64,000 nt of DNA, from positions 1-64,000 of the forward strand of contig NZ_JAEL01000018.1 of assembly GCF_000518885.1 (NCBI RefSeq), in the 5' to 3' direction. This DNA is from Bacillus sp. J33 (GTDB taxonomy: Bacteria; Bacillota; Bacilli; Bacillales; Cytobacillaceae). Both the position numbers and the translations under genes were made by a program. A model generated the notes under the pieces. The model searched no databases. It worked only from the letters and a program-made list of their open reading frames with translations, and was not told where the DNA came from. Below are positions 7,925 to 17,148 of the stretch, one piece after another; the first letter of the stretch is position 1, and the number at the start of each line of letters is the position of its first letter.

Positions 7925-10132
7925 TTATTTACTATTTATCGAGTGAGCTAATTTATCAATTACTATTTTCCGGAATATATTTGTAGCTTCTTTAACATTA
8001 CCTAACTCTGATTTGTAATTAAGCGGATATCCACTTAGAATACTGTTTTTCTCGTATATTCCCCAAATTTTTGTTCCACTTCCAAGATAATCACTTAGTT
8101 TAGAAGGGAGATAAGGGTTTATTGACTTATACTTTTTGGTATTTGCATCATTAACTACTAAACAATCAAATTTAGTTGTTAAATTAAGAAACTCATTATA
8201 GTTAACATATGGATTAACATTTATATATTTTTCAATTATACTTCCTTTTAACTCCTTCTGAAGATCAGTTGGGTTAGCAGTGAAAATATGGAGCCTTGTA
8301 TTATTTCTGTGCTCCTCATTCAAATTTTCCAGCCCTCTAAATAAATCCTTTAAATTTCTGGTTTTATAAAAATTACCAAAATATGCAATATTAACTTTAC
8401 TTGAATCTAAAACATATTTGCTCTTATTAATTTTGTAATAATCCAATTCCAAAGTTGGATGAGGAGAAATAACTGCTTTATCTTTTATAATACTTCTAAC
8501 TTCCTTAATAGGAAAATTATCAATCATATATTTTAATTGATTTTCATTGGTAAAGATAAGTTCCTCGGCAAAAATATAGGGCAAATATTCACACCAAAGA
8601 AACAAATTGGAATCACTAACATACGGTAGTTTATAATTCTTTCTAATCAACTTGTTAGCCTTCTTAACAAATGATCTATCTTCAATATTGGCCTCTCTCT
8701 TTTTGCCATGAATATCAAGTAGTATTGGATCTGAGAACTCCGCTACCCATCTTACCCTCGGATTAAGTAATTTATAATGGTAAGCAAGAAAATGAGAACC
8801 TGGCCACATTGCCCTGCTATAGATTTCTTTATAATTTTTTGATTTATTAATTTTATTAATCCCTAATTTACAGAAATCTTCAATTGCCTCCCAATTTGAA
8901 AAACTAGGATAAGATGGTACTTCTATCCTTTCATCAATAAGGTCATCAACCATAGTGTTTAGTTCTAGGTCTTTCTCCCTTACCTTATCCATTTTATTGT
9001 AAACCACATCCACGGTGGAGTTCATATTACGGAGTCTTTTCGCCATTACATTTCCACTTGTATCTACATACGGTGGGAAGCAATAAGAGATAATTAATTT
9101 TGAGCCTAATCCCCTGTTCATTATTAAGAATGGGAAATAAGAAAAACACCGTTTTTTTATCTCCTTGATAACTAATTCCTTTTCATTTAAATTCTCTTTA
9201 ATATATCTATTAATAAATGTTGTCTGTGCATTTATTTTCTGCTTAATAAACGTTTGTTTTTTAATATCAGAAGTGTTACTTAGAAAACTATCTAACCTTT
9301 TAATTACATCTAGCCTTTGATTTACATAAAACTCAAATGTCATAGATTGTCTAGATACAGAATTACTACGTAATACTCTATAATAGATAACCTTCTTATC
9401 AATAGGTATTACCTTAAATTTCAAATCATTATTCACAATAAGTTCAACAAAAAATACGATATCTTCACCACTTCTTAAAGTAGGATCATATTTTAAATTC
9501 TTCAAGCATTTTGTTGGTATCAATTTGCAAGCATTTATAGTAGCGACCATATTTAATGAGGCATAATCATTATTCTCATTTTTCTCTACATTGATTATTT
9601 GTTTATTAATAGGATTATTATTTTCTATTTGTCCCTTCTCGTCCACATCAACAATTTGTGAGACAACTACAGCATCAGAACTCGCATAATTATACATTGC
9701 TTCTAAATAGTTATCTGAAAGATAATCATCGTCATCTAAAAATAAAGTATATTCTCTTAATGCGTATTGTATCCCGACATTCCTGGCTGATGAAGCACTT
9801 GCTTTAGATGAATACAATAGGATAATATTATTCATCCCAGTTTTGTTTATAAAGTCATTCACTATGGATTGGGTAGAATCTTTTTCACCATTAATAACTA
9901 TAATAATATCAAACAAATCATTTTCTAGAGTTTGTCTATACAAGGAATTCAGACATTTAAGTATTACTTTCTCTCCCCTATATGTGGGTATAACAATACT
10001 AACTCCTACTTTAAAAACAGATTTATTATTTGGAACGTCACTTTTGGATAACGAAGGAATAATTGTATTTTGAATTTGCTTCTTTAACTCTGAAATCTCT
10101 TTTATTCTTGCTAAAATTTCTTCCTTCTTCAT
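7925..10132 (-). CDS. Two-domain glycosyltransferase (GT2 plus GT-B fold)
   Basis: A 735-residue fusion. The N-terminal half is a GT2 (GT-A fold) transferase with VSIVIPTYRG (44-53), SARNVG (115-120) and the metal/nucleotide-binding acidic run DDDD at 133-136. After about residue 340 a second, GT-B-like domain begins (KLIISYCFPPYVDTSGN), with NIAYFGNFYKTRNLKDLFRG near 585 and a donor-site-like LPSKLSDYLGSGTKIWGI near 690. Two active sites in one chain could add alternating sugars of a repeat. It lies between wecC and the coiled-coil methyltransferase in the polymer operon, with GGAGT before its ATG. The sugars are unknown. Confidence 0.75.
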   Translation of the reverse strand: MKKEEILARIKEISELKKQIQNTIIPSLSKSDVPNNKSVFKVGVSIVIPTYRGEKVILKCLNSLYRQTLENDLFDIIIVINGEKDSTQSIVNDFINKTGMNNIILLYSSKASASSARNVGIQYALREYTLFLDDDDYLSDNYLEAMYNYASSDAVVVSQIVDVDEKGQIENNNPINKQIINVEKNENNDYASLNMVATINACKLIPTKCLKNLKYDPTLRSGEDIVFFVELIVNNDLKFKVIPIDKKVIYYRVLRSNSVSRQSMTFEFYVNQRLDVIKRLDSFLSNTSDIKKQTFIKQKINAQTTFINRYIKENLNEKELVIKEIKKRCFSYFPFLIMNRGLGSKLIISYCFPPYVDTSGNVMAKRLRNMNSTVDVVYNKMDKVREKDLELNTMVDDLIDERIEVPSYPSFSNWEAIEDFCKLGINKINKSKNYKEIYSRAMWPGSHFLAYHYKLLNPRVRWVAEFSDPILLDIHGKKREANIEDRSFVKKANKLIRKNYKLPYVSDSNLFLWCEYLPYIFAEELIFTNENQLKYMIDNFPIKEVRSIIKDKAVISPHPTLELDYYKINKSKYVLDSSKVNIAYFGNFYKTRNLKDLFRGLENLNEEHRNNTRLHIFTANPTDLQKELKGSIIEKYINVNPYVNYNEFLNLTTKFDCLVVNDANTKKYKSINPYLPSKLSDYLGSGTKIWGIYEKNSILSGYPLNYKSELGNVKEATNIFRKIVIDKLAHSINSK

Positions 10133-10153
10133 TCAATATTACTCCTTTAAAAC

Positions 10154-11656
10154 TCATTTAGAGTATTTTCGTCTAAGCTGCCAGTATTTTAAGGTAAAAG
10201 AACCAAGTTTCGAATTCTTCAAAGCCAAGTATCTTCTTTCTAAAGTACTTATTTTATTTTCTAACTTTTTAATAGAAATTTCATAATTACTTAATTTTTC
10301 TTTTTCCTTTAGGCTATTTTGAAGCACGTTTTCTTCACTTTCTAAACTAGAAAGTAACTCGTTTTTTAAGGTATCTACCTGCTTTGTTAACTGTAAAATC
10401 ATGTTATCTTTTTCTTTAATTTTTAGTAATAAACCCTCAGTCTTTTCGTTATTAACTTGATCGATTTCTTGTTTATTTGTTATTTTTGATTTCAATTCAT
10501 TAATACTACTATGAAGTTGTTTTATCACATTCAACTCTTCATTTTGCATTTTTAAATCTTCAACTTGTTTGCTTTTACTGACTATTTCATCAGTTATTGT
10601 ATTGATATTAGATTGGAGAGTCCTTAACTGTTGTTTAAGGTTTAGGATATCTTTTTCTTTTTCTAAAAATTGTTTTTCAAAGGTTTCAAGATAACGACGG
10701 TGTTGATTATCAATATTTGTGGTTAAATATTTCAACTCTATGTTTTGTTCTTTAATTTGTTCTAATAACTTTCTGTTTGTTGCTTTTTCTTCATTAATTT
10801 CTTCAACTCTTAAATGGTTTAAATCATTAAGTTCATTAATTTTGTAATTTAAGGTCTTTATTTGGTCATCACGTTGTGAGACTTGATTCTTTAAATTCCC
10901 AATATACTCTCTATGTTGATTTTGTAACCTGTTTATATAATCATTTTTGTCACGAATATTTTGTTGAAAGTTCTCAATTCTGTTCAGTAACTCTCTTTCA
11001 ACAATATAAAACGCCTTTTCTAACCTTTTAATTGTTTCCTGGCTAAAAGAATTACCTTTTGAAAAGGATTCTTTTTCTTTATTCTTCTTACAAATAACAC
11101 CTACCCATTTACCAAGATATTCAATTTCCTCTATTGAGAAGTGCGTTGATAATTGTTCAAACAAATCTAAAAAATAATATGTTCGTTTATGATCAAAGTA
11201 GTCATTTATACCAAAAGGAACTGTCACAACCAAACGCCCATCTTCAATTAGGTGTTTTTTTATCTTACATAAAAAGCTGTAGGGGTCTGAAATATGTTCC
11301 AAAACTTCAGTTAACAAAATTGTCTCATATGAAACATCTAGCTCCTGATCAGTCATAAAATTGGATATCTTGAAAGTGACATTTTCCTGCACTGTTGTAT
11401 GTTCATTTCGCAAGTCTAAATTAGCATATTCAATTGACTCCCTAGCAATATCTATTGCATCGACCTGTTTACCTTCCCGGCCTAAAATTATAGGTACTAT
11501 TCCTTGGGAACATCCAACATCTAAAACCTTGCTTCCCTTAACATTGTTTACAATCCAGTTAATTCTCTCCCTGGTTTTTTTACTGAAATCCTCTCCCATA
11601 TTTCCTTTATAGGCTTCTGTTATTCTATCCAAAGGCCTTTTAATATCGGTGTTCAT
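10154..11656 (-). CDS. SAM-dependent methyltransferase with long C-terminal coiled coil
   Basis: The 500-residue protein has a class I SAM methyltransferase domain (about 1-200): motif I KVLDVGCSQG (43-52), an acidic DAIDIARESI strand end, and TILLTEVLEHISDPYSFL. From about 205 to 485 the chain is almost entirely charged heptad sequence rich in K, E, N, Q and L, with no proline, predicted as a long coiled coil. The end is basic. The ATG at 11656 has GAGGGTG six bases upstream. By analogy with WbdD of E. coli O9a, where a methyltransferase on a coiled-coil stalk caps O-antigen and sets its length, this could terminate chains before TagGH export; this is inference. Confidence 0.75.
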   Translation of the reverse strand: MNTDIKRPLDRITEAYKGNMGEDFSKKTRERINWIVNNVKGSKVLDVGCSQGIVPIILGREGKQVDAIDIARESIEYANLDLRNEHTTVQENVTFKISNFMTDQELDVSYETILLTEVLEHISDPYSFLCKIKKHLIEDGRLVVTVPFGINDYFDHKRTYYFLDLFEQLSTHFSIEEIEYLGKWVGVICKKNKEKESFSKGNSFSQETIKRLEKAFYIVERELLNRIENFQQNIRDKNDYINRLQNQHREYIGNLKNQVSQRDDQIKTLNYKINELNDLNHLRVEEINEEKATNRKLLEQIKEQNIELKYLTTNIDNQHRRYLETFEKQFLEKEKDILNLKQQLRTLQSNINTITDEIVSKSKQVEDLKMQNEELNVIKQLHSSINELKSKITNKQEIDQVNNEKTEGLLLKIKEKDNMILQLTKQVDTLKNELLSSLESEENVLQNSLKEKEKLSNYEISIKKLENKISTLERRYLALKNSKLGSFTLKYWQLRRKYSK

Positions 11657-11710
11657 GTACATCACCCTCAAGCATAAAAATTTTAAAACAATCATTTAAT
11701 CATTTTGCTT

Positions 11711-12997
11711 TTAATAAACATCCCTGTAAATATTTAGTAATTCTTGCTTCTCAGTTTCCCAGTTATATTTATTTCTTGCAATAGAGCAATTTTTACTAAT
11801 TTCATTTCTTACGTCAGGATTTTCAAGTAAATAGTTTACAGCCCGAGCGATAGATTTATAATCATGTGAGTCTACGCATATTCCAGTTCTCTCATCCTCT
11901 ACCACTCTCTTAATTTCCGGAAAATCACAAGCTACAACTGGTACTCCAGACATCATGTATTCAAATAATTTATTAGACGATGCAGAATAATGATTGAAAC
12001 AAACATTGTTCAACACTTGAAACCCTAAATATGCATTCCTTGTATACTTAGGAAGTTCACTTAAATGTACTTTTGGTATAAATCTGACTTTTTCTTGCAG
12101 CCCCATCTCATTAACCATTTTTATCAGTTGTGGCTTAATCTTGCCGTCCCCAATTAAAACAAGCGTTCCTTCTTTGAACTTCGGTGCTGCCTGAATTAAT
12201 TTATCTAACCCTCTTCCTATTTGAATGCCACCCTGATATAGCAAAATCTTTTCATTTGCTGGCAGATTAAGCATCTCGTGTATACTTACTTTTTCACTTG
12301 AATTTGAAATCTGCTTAAATGGGTAATTATGAACTACGTTTGGATAAAAGCCATATAAATCTTCGTTATATTTAGCTCTGGTATGATTCTCAACAATCAT
12401 AGAATCAATTCTTTTTACAAGAAATCCCTCTAAACGCCCATAAATCGGGCCATCATATCCTGTTCGGCTTGTTTGTACCTCATGTGAATCATATATAAGT
12501 TTTTTTCTATTAATTCGCCACTTCGCACAGATGTAACCTTGCGGAAGCGTATTTAGGTCATTTGAATGGTAGATACTATATTTTTTTGAGAATCCTCGAA
12601 GTATCATCCTTAAAATAACATTTCCCTTGATAATAATTCCTTTTAATTTCGTTTTTAGAATTAGTAAAATAAGTATTGTAGCTGGCATAAAAATAACAGG
12701 CAGATACAAACACAACAAGAGCCATAAAATTAAAGATAGAGCTCCTATAGCCTTATATTTAAAAAAGGCCCGATATAATCTTTGAAGTGCTATTAGAGTT
12801 ACCGGATATCTCCTCACTCTATATATGTGAAAGTTTTCACTTCTTTCTTCGATATAAGGCATTTCCTTGTCTTTCGGGTCATGTATACATACAAGATCAA
12901 CATCATAACCATTTTCAGAAAGTGCTGTGCACTCCCTTAGTACTCTGGCATCATTGGTAAAATGATTCCAGACAAACATGCAAACTTTTTTATTCAT
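11711..12997 (-). CDS. GT4-family glycosyltransferase
   Basis: The 428-residue protein has a GT-B fold. The N-terminus MNKKVCMFVWNHFTNDARVL is typical of WecA-polymer and capsule GT4 enzymes, a hydrophobic hairpin at about 86-125 suggests membrane attachment, and the C-terminal donor domain has LYQGGIQIGRGLDKLIQA and SSNKLFEYMMSGVPVVACD followed by EIKRVVEDERTGICV. The glutamate of the EYM/E motif is present. It is the second gene of the polymer operon, 20 bases after the first. It probably adds one sugar of the repeat; donor and acceptor are unknown. Confidence 0.82.
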   Translation of the reverse strand: MNKKVCMFVWNHFTNDARVLRECTALSENGYDVDLVCIHDPKDKEMPYIEERSENFHIYRVRRYPVTLIALQRLYRAFFKYKAIGALSLILWLLLCLYLPVIFMPATILILLILKTKLKGIIIKGNVILRMILRGFSKKYSIYHSNDLNTLPQGYICAKWRINRKKLIYDSHEVQTSRTGYDGPIYGRLEGFLVKRIDSMIVENHTRAKYNEDLYGFYPNVVHNYPFKQISNSSEKVSIHEMLNLPANEKILLYQGGIQIGRGLDKLIQAAPKFKEGTLVLIGDGKIKPQLIKMVNEMGLQEKVRFIPKVHLSELPKYTRNAYLGFQVLNNVCFNHYSASSNKLFEYMMSGVPVVACDFPEIKRVVEDERTGICVDSHDYKSIARAVNYLLENPDVRNEISKNCSIARNKYNWETEKQELLNIYRDVY

Positions 12998-13017
12998 TAT
13001 TCTTAAACCTCTATTAT

Positions 13018-14223
13018 TTAGTTAGAATGACTTTCAATAATTTCTTCTAATTTAATTATATTTTTCTCCCAAAGAAAGCTTTCACGAATTGACTTCTCAC
13101 AATTGTTGGACATTTCGCTACTAAGCTGGGGATCTTTAAGCAAATACTCTATATGCTTTAAAATTTCATCAACATCCCTGGTTTCTGATACTAAACCAAC
13201 TTTATTTTGTTCTATCACCTTTTTCGAATATCCAGAAACTGAGGCAACGATTGGAATTTTACATGTCATGTAGTCAACAACTTTTCCAGGTAAAACTGTA
13301 TCAAATACTTCCTTGTTATTAAGGCTTACAATTCCTACATGATGGCGGGATATGGTATCCAGACATTCTTTTCTTGTTAGCGGTGAATGCAATGTGACAT
13401 TCTTAAGTTCCTCCTGCTGGATGTACTCTATTAATTCCTTACTCTTTATCCCATATCCAATAATAGTAAGTTCTATATTTTTCTGACTTAACTTTTTAGC
13501 TAGTTGTTTAAAGAATTCAATATTTTGCGCAAGTCCAATATTCCCAGTATAAATTACTTTTGCCTTCCCGGTTGAACTAGGGTTTCTGTTAATCTCAGTC
13601 TCCTTTGCAGCATTGGGGATATAGCTGATTTTCCCAAAAGGAATGGATGCCTTATCATGTATATAATCCATGAAGCCCATACTATTAACGATTATATGGT
13701 CTGCTTTCTTGTATAAAAACTTTTCAACCTCGCTAAATATTTTTATAATAAAAGTGTTATTAAAAATACCAACACCTTTTAATGACTCGGGCCATAAATC
13801 CCTAATATCTAACAGAAAATGGCATCTGAATTTGACTTTAGCAAGAAATCCTACTATTGCGATGAAGATGGGCGGGGACGTAGCAAACACAATGTCGTAA
13901 TTTCCCTTATCTTTCAGAATTCTTATATATAGCTTTATTGCTACTTCTACATAAAAAAACAGCCTATTCAATATGCTTCTAGAATATTTTCTATTAGTCA
14001 CCTGAATTCGGCTTATTTTCGAAGTGTTATCCTCAATAGATGGATCATCCCAAAAGTTACTTTGCTCATATATTTTCATATTAGGGTAAGCTGGATCGCT
14101 TGTGATAACTGATACTTCGTATCCTTTTTTTGATAATAATTGATAGATATTCTTAATTCTATTTCCTGCACTACCAATTTCGGGATAGAAATGCTGTGAG
14201 ATAATTAGGACCTTCTTTTTCAC
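13018..14223 (-). CDS. GT4-family glycosyltransferase, WbuB-like
   Basis: The 401-residue protein begins KVLIISQHFYPEIGSAGNRI, the signature of WbuB/fucosaminyltransferase-like GT4 enzymes. It continues with a hydrophobic segment near 110-125, LLDIRDLWPESLKGVG and the donor-domain strand AKVIYTGNIGLAQNIEFF. Near the C-terminus GIVSLNNKEVFDTVLPGKVVDY carries the sugar-nucleotide loop. The start is GTG at 14223, seven bases after AGGAGG. It is the first gene of the polymer operon; a promoter candidate lies about 110 bases upstream. Confidence 0.83.
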   Translation of the reverse strand: MKKKVLIISQHFYPEIGSAGNRIKNIYQLLSKKGYEVSVITSDPAYPNMKIYEQSNFWDDPSIEDNTSKISRIQVTNRKYSRSILNRLFFYVEVAIKLYIRILKDKGNYDIVFATSPPIFIAIVGFLAKVKFRCHFLLDIRDLWPESLKGVGIFNNTFIIKIFSEVEKFLYKKADHIIVNSMGFMDYIHDKASIPFGKISYIPNAAKETEINRNPSSTGKAKVIYTGNIGLAQNIEFFKQLAKKLSQKNIELTIIGYGIKSKELIEYIQQEELKNVTLHSPLTRKECLDTISRHHVGIVSLNNKEVFDTVLPGKVVDYMTCKIPIVASVSGYSKKVIEQNKVGLVSETRDVDEILKHIEYLLKDPQLSSEMSNNCEKSIRESFLWEKNIIKLEEIIESHSN

Positions 14224-14331
14224 CCTCTATCCTCCTAATTGTGTAGAACCCATTAAAATACAGACCAAAATTCCCTATTTTTTAACATAATTCTACATCA
14301 TTTTATTATTACATTTATGACTTTTTAATTA

Positions 14332-14360
14332 CAATTATCGAGATTCACTTAAAAAGTCAA
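14332..14360 (-). promoter_or_regulatory. Candidate promoter of the polymer operon
   Basis: On the minus strand TTGACT (14360-14355) and TAATTG (14337-14332) are 17 bp apart, leaving an untranslated leader of about 100 bases before the GTG at 14223. It is the best -35/-10 pair in this spacer. Confidence 0.4.
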
Positions 14361-14686
14361 TCAGACTATGTATTTTCACTTTACAATTATATTACAAAAT
14401 TCTACATAAAAAAACAGTTTGTGTAAATACTTAGGACGATTTCACTAATATTAATTAAACTTTTTAATATGAAACCAAAAATTTTATTATTAGATAGAAT
14501 AAATAATTTAGTTGAAATGAAAAATAATTCTTTTATAGCATTAGTAACCCCGTTTCACTTTATGCCTTTCCAGAGAAAGAATTTCCACAGAATCCTTTCT
14601 CTGGTGCAAGTTTACATAGTATTTATATTTGGGGTTTTTTAACAAAATATAGTGATTGCTTCACAGAATATCCAGTTTGATCTATC
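14361..14686. other. Intergenic region with one imperfect hairpin
   Basis: This AT-rich spacer lies upstream of the polymer operon and downstream of the subtilase gene. An inverted repeat, CCAGAGAAAG...CTTTCTCTGG (14570-14604), is the only structure seen. It has no T-run on the minus strand, so whether it ends the subtilase transcript is uncertain. Confidence 0.4.
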
Positions 14687-16663
14687 TTATTTTACCAAGT
14701 AAGGAAAAACACCTTTCCCCACTGAACCTTCTCCTCCCAAAATCGTATAGCTTTTCGAATTTCCTATCTCTATTATTTTTTGGGCGGATGTAGGGAGTTC
14801 GTCTCTCTTTGTTAAAAGAATGGTTGTTTTGTCGAATGCCATCAGGACAGATCCTGTTAACGCGTCTGAGAAAGTTGTTCCTGTTGCAATATATAAATGC
14901 TCTGCTGCAGGAAAGTACAGGCTTTTAATATTGGCTGCTACTTCATAACGGTCTTTGCCGCCAATCCTCATAGGAGAAGATAACTGATTATAAACAACCG
15001 GTTTGACGCTTGCTTCTCCGCCAACAACAATTGTCTCCTCGACAGGATGCTTTACTAGAAGAGCTTTTATGTTTTCGGGCAGTTTATCTGGCCGTGTGAG
15101 AAGAATGGGATATCCTTTTTCGGCAGCATAGGGAGCAATTGCAAGGGCATCCGGAAAGTTCAATCCATTGGCTATAATTACTTTTTGATACGTGCCCATC
15201 ATCTCAGCAATATTTTCAGCCACTACAAAACGATTTTTTCCATCAATTCTGCTTGTTTTAATTCCCAATTTTTTCAGCTCTAATCGAATATTTTCAGAAA
15301 TGCTTCCTGTTCCGCCAATTAACACAGCTTCCTTTGGCTTCAATCTTTTAATTTCCTCCATGGTTATAAAATGAAGCTTATTTGAAGTAGTTAAAAGAAT
15401 TGGAGCATTGTATTTGTACGCTAACGGAGAAGCTGCTAAAGCATCCGCAAATGCCTGATTATTAACTATAAAAACAGTATTGGAGGTTTCCCATCTTTCC
15501 CTTGAAGTATTTGCAGCTACCTCAAAACGGTCTTTCCCTCCAATTCTTTTGGCATTGACGATAGGTTGGACCAGCCCAAACCCATATAAGGGATCCTTCC
15601 CTTGGGCACCTAGATCCTTGGCACTTTCTCTCATCTTACTCCTGATCCATGAGCTTGAGGCAGCTGGAAACATTTCCTTCAACAATGCCAATTTACCGGA
15701 AACGAAGGCTGCAGCCATTGAAGTTCCGTCATAATATGCGTATTGGTTATTGAGTACAGTGCTCTCTATACTTACTCCAGGCGCAGAAAATTCTATTCCA
15801 TCCCCTGTAGCTGAAAAAACTCCCCTGGCATTTGATTTATCGACTGCTGCCACCCCAATAACCGATTGATACTTTGCGGGATAAGATATCGTATCGCCCT
15901 CTCCATCCATTTTCCCATTATTCCCTCCTGCTCCTACAACAAGAATGCCTGAAGCTTCAGCTTTATCAACTGCATACTTTAAGGCCTCAGAATGCCCATT
16001 TATTACAAGGCTAAGATTTATAATATCCATTTTGTTTTTTATGGCCCAGTCAATACCCTTAATAATATTTGATAAAGACCCGGTGCCTGTTTTGTCCAGA
16101 ACCTTAACAGCATACAACTGTGAACCCGGAGCAACTCCAACAATTCCTATTTCATTATTGCCTGCACCTATTATTCCCGCTACATGCGTTCCATGTCCGT
16201 TATCATCATGGTATGAGCTTGTATAGCCAGAAAACGATGTGCCGCCTGCAATAGATAAATCCGCATGTGGAGAGATCCCTGTATCAAGAACAGCGACTTT
16301 AACCCCTTTTCCGCTGAAATTTAGGTCCCAGGCACTTGGTGATTTGATTGATTTAACTCCCCAGCCTAGTACCTGGCCACCTACTTTTGCTTCCAATTCC
16401 TTTTCAGCACTTTTTATAGCTGAATTTTGCTTTAATTCATTTAGTCCAGTCTTATCAAAGGAAACCTTTAAGGCTGGTATATTGTCAAACTCTGCTAGAA
16501 TAGTACCTCCAGCACTCAATATTATCTCTTTCTCTACTTTTTCATGGAAGAGAACAATTAACTCAATTCTTTCTGATTCACCATTTACTTTATGATTGCA
16601 TATTGGCCCAATAAAGAATGACACAAAAATCAGAGCAGCTATAATAGATTTAATTTTACTCAA
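14687..16663 (-). CDS. Secreted subtilisin-like serine protease with CWB2 cell-wall-binding repeats
   Basis: A 658-residue S8 peptidase. The order is: signal peptide (1-28), an inhibitor-I9-like propeptide (about 30-95), the catalytic domain with Asp127 (VAVLDTGISPHADL), His160 (DDNGHGTHVAGI), the oxyanion Asn region GAGGNNG and Ser315 (YDGTSMAAAFVSG), then three CWB2 repeats starting at about 373, 468 and 566 with R-I-G/D-G-K-D/N-R. CWB2 modules hold proteins on anionic wall polymers without covalent attachment. All triad residues are intact. The start is TTG at 16663 with GAGGGAG immediately before it, which is unusually close. Its position next to the polymer operon fits a wall-bound protease. 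Confidence 0.92.
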   Translation of the reverse strand: MSKIKSIIAALIFVSFFIGPICNHKVNGESERIELIVLFHEKVEKEIILSAGGTILAEFDNIPALKVSFDKTGLNELKQNSAIKSAEKELEAKVGGQVLGWGVKSIKSPSAWDLNFSGKGVKVAVLDTGISPHADLSIAGGTSFSGYTSSYHDDNGHGTHVAGIIGAGNNEIGIVGVAPGSQLYAVKVLDKTGTGSLSNIIKGIDWAIKNKMDIINLSLVINGHSEALKYAVDKAEASGILVVGAGGNNGKMDGEGDTISYPAKYQSVIGVAAVDKSNARGVFSATGDGIEFSAPGVSIESTVLNNQYAYYDGTSMAAAFVSGKLALLKEMFPAASSSWIRSKMRESAKDLGAQGKDPLYGFGLVQPIVNAKRIGGKDRFEVAANTSRERWETSNTVFIVNNQAFADALAASPLAYKYNAPILLTTSNKLHFITMEEIKRLKPKEAVLIGGTGSISENIRLELKKLGIKTSRIDGKNRFVVAENIAEMMGTYQKVIIANGLNFPDALAIAPYAAEKGYPILLTRPDKLPENIKALLVKHPVEETIVVGGEASVKPVVYNQLSSPMRIGGKDRYEVAANIKSLYFPAAEHLYIATGTTFSDALTGSVLMAFDKTTILLTKRDELPTSAQKIIEIGNSKSYTILGGEGSVGKGVFPYLVK

Positions 16664-16744
16664 CTCCCTCTTATCTCTCTTAATAGTTGAAACTATTATA
16701 TTATGAAAGATTAGATGCTTTAACTTTTATTATCTCTATGGAGT

Positions 16745-16766
16745 AAAAAAACCCAAAACTTTTGGG
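16745..16766 (-). terminator. Terminator-like hairpin in the subtilase leader
   Basis: Read on the minus strand, CCCAAAAGTTTTGGG (16766-16752) is followed by seven T residues (16751-16745). It lies about 80 bases upstream of the subtilase start with no minus-strand gene ahead of it, so it may be a leader attenuator or may block read-through from upstream. Confidence 0.45.
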
Positions 16767-17012
16767 CCTCCCGTAACATTATTTACCTTTCAACTTTATT
16801 TTAATTCTTGTTAAAAATACACTCTCCAACTTAAATGCCCTATTAATCTCACTGGCGATATTCCAAAACTAGCTATAAAGCCTTCTAGCATGTATCTTAA
16901 TATTATTTTACAACTACACTTTAAAAGTAAATGGAAATCTTCCTACGGGCAATCAGGAGCAGGGGCCAAATAAAAATATCAAATTGGTTCATGTTGCTTT
17001 TATTACAAGACT

Positions 17013-17030
17013 ATTGTATTCGAATACAAT
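17013..17030. promoter_or_regulatory. 18-bp perfect palindrome (operator candidate)
   Basis: ATTGTATTCGAATACAAT is a perfect dyad in the spacer between the divergent subtilase and CWB2-protein genes, about 120 bases before the latter. Its size and symmetry suggest a binding site for a dimeric repressor; the protein is unknown. Confidence 0.4.
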
Positions 17031-17148
17031 TCTCCAAAATTTTGTCGGAAAATTTATGTGCACAACTTCAAATATTTTACAAATTTTTATTTACAGCCCA
17101 TTAATTTGAAATTAAAATAGGAGTATTAAATTAAAGGGAGATAACCAA

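Noticed and set aside
14570..14604. Inverted repeat CCAGAGAAAG...CTTTCTCTGG as terminator of the subtilase gene
   Set aside because: No T-run follows on the minus strand and the stem has a mismatch; listed only as a hairpin within the spacer.
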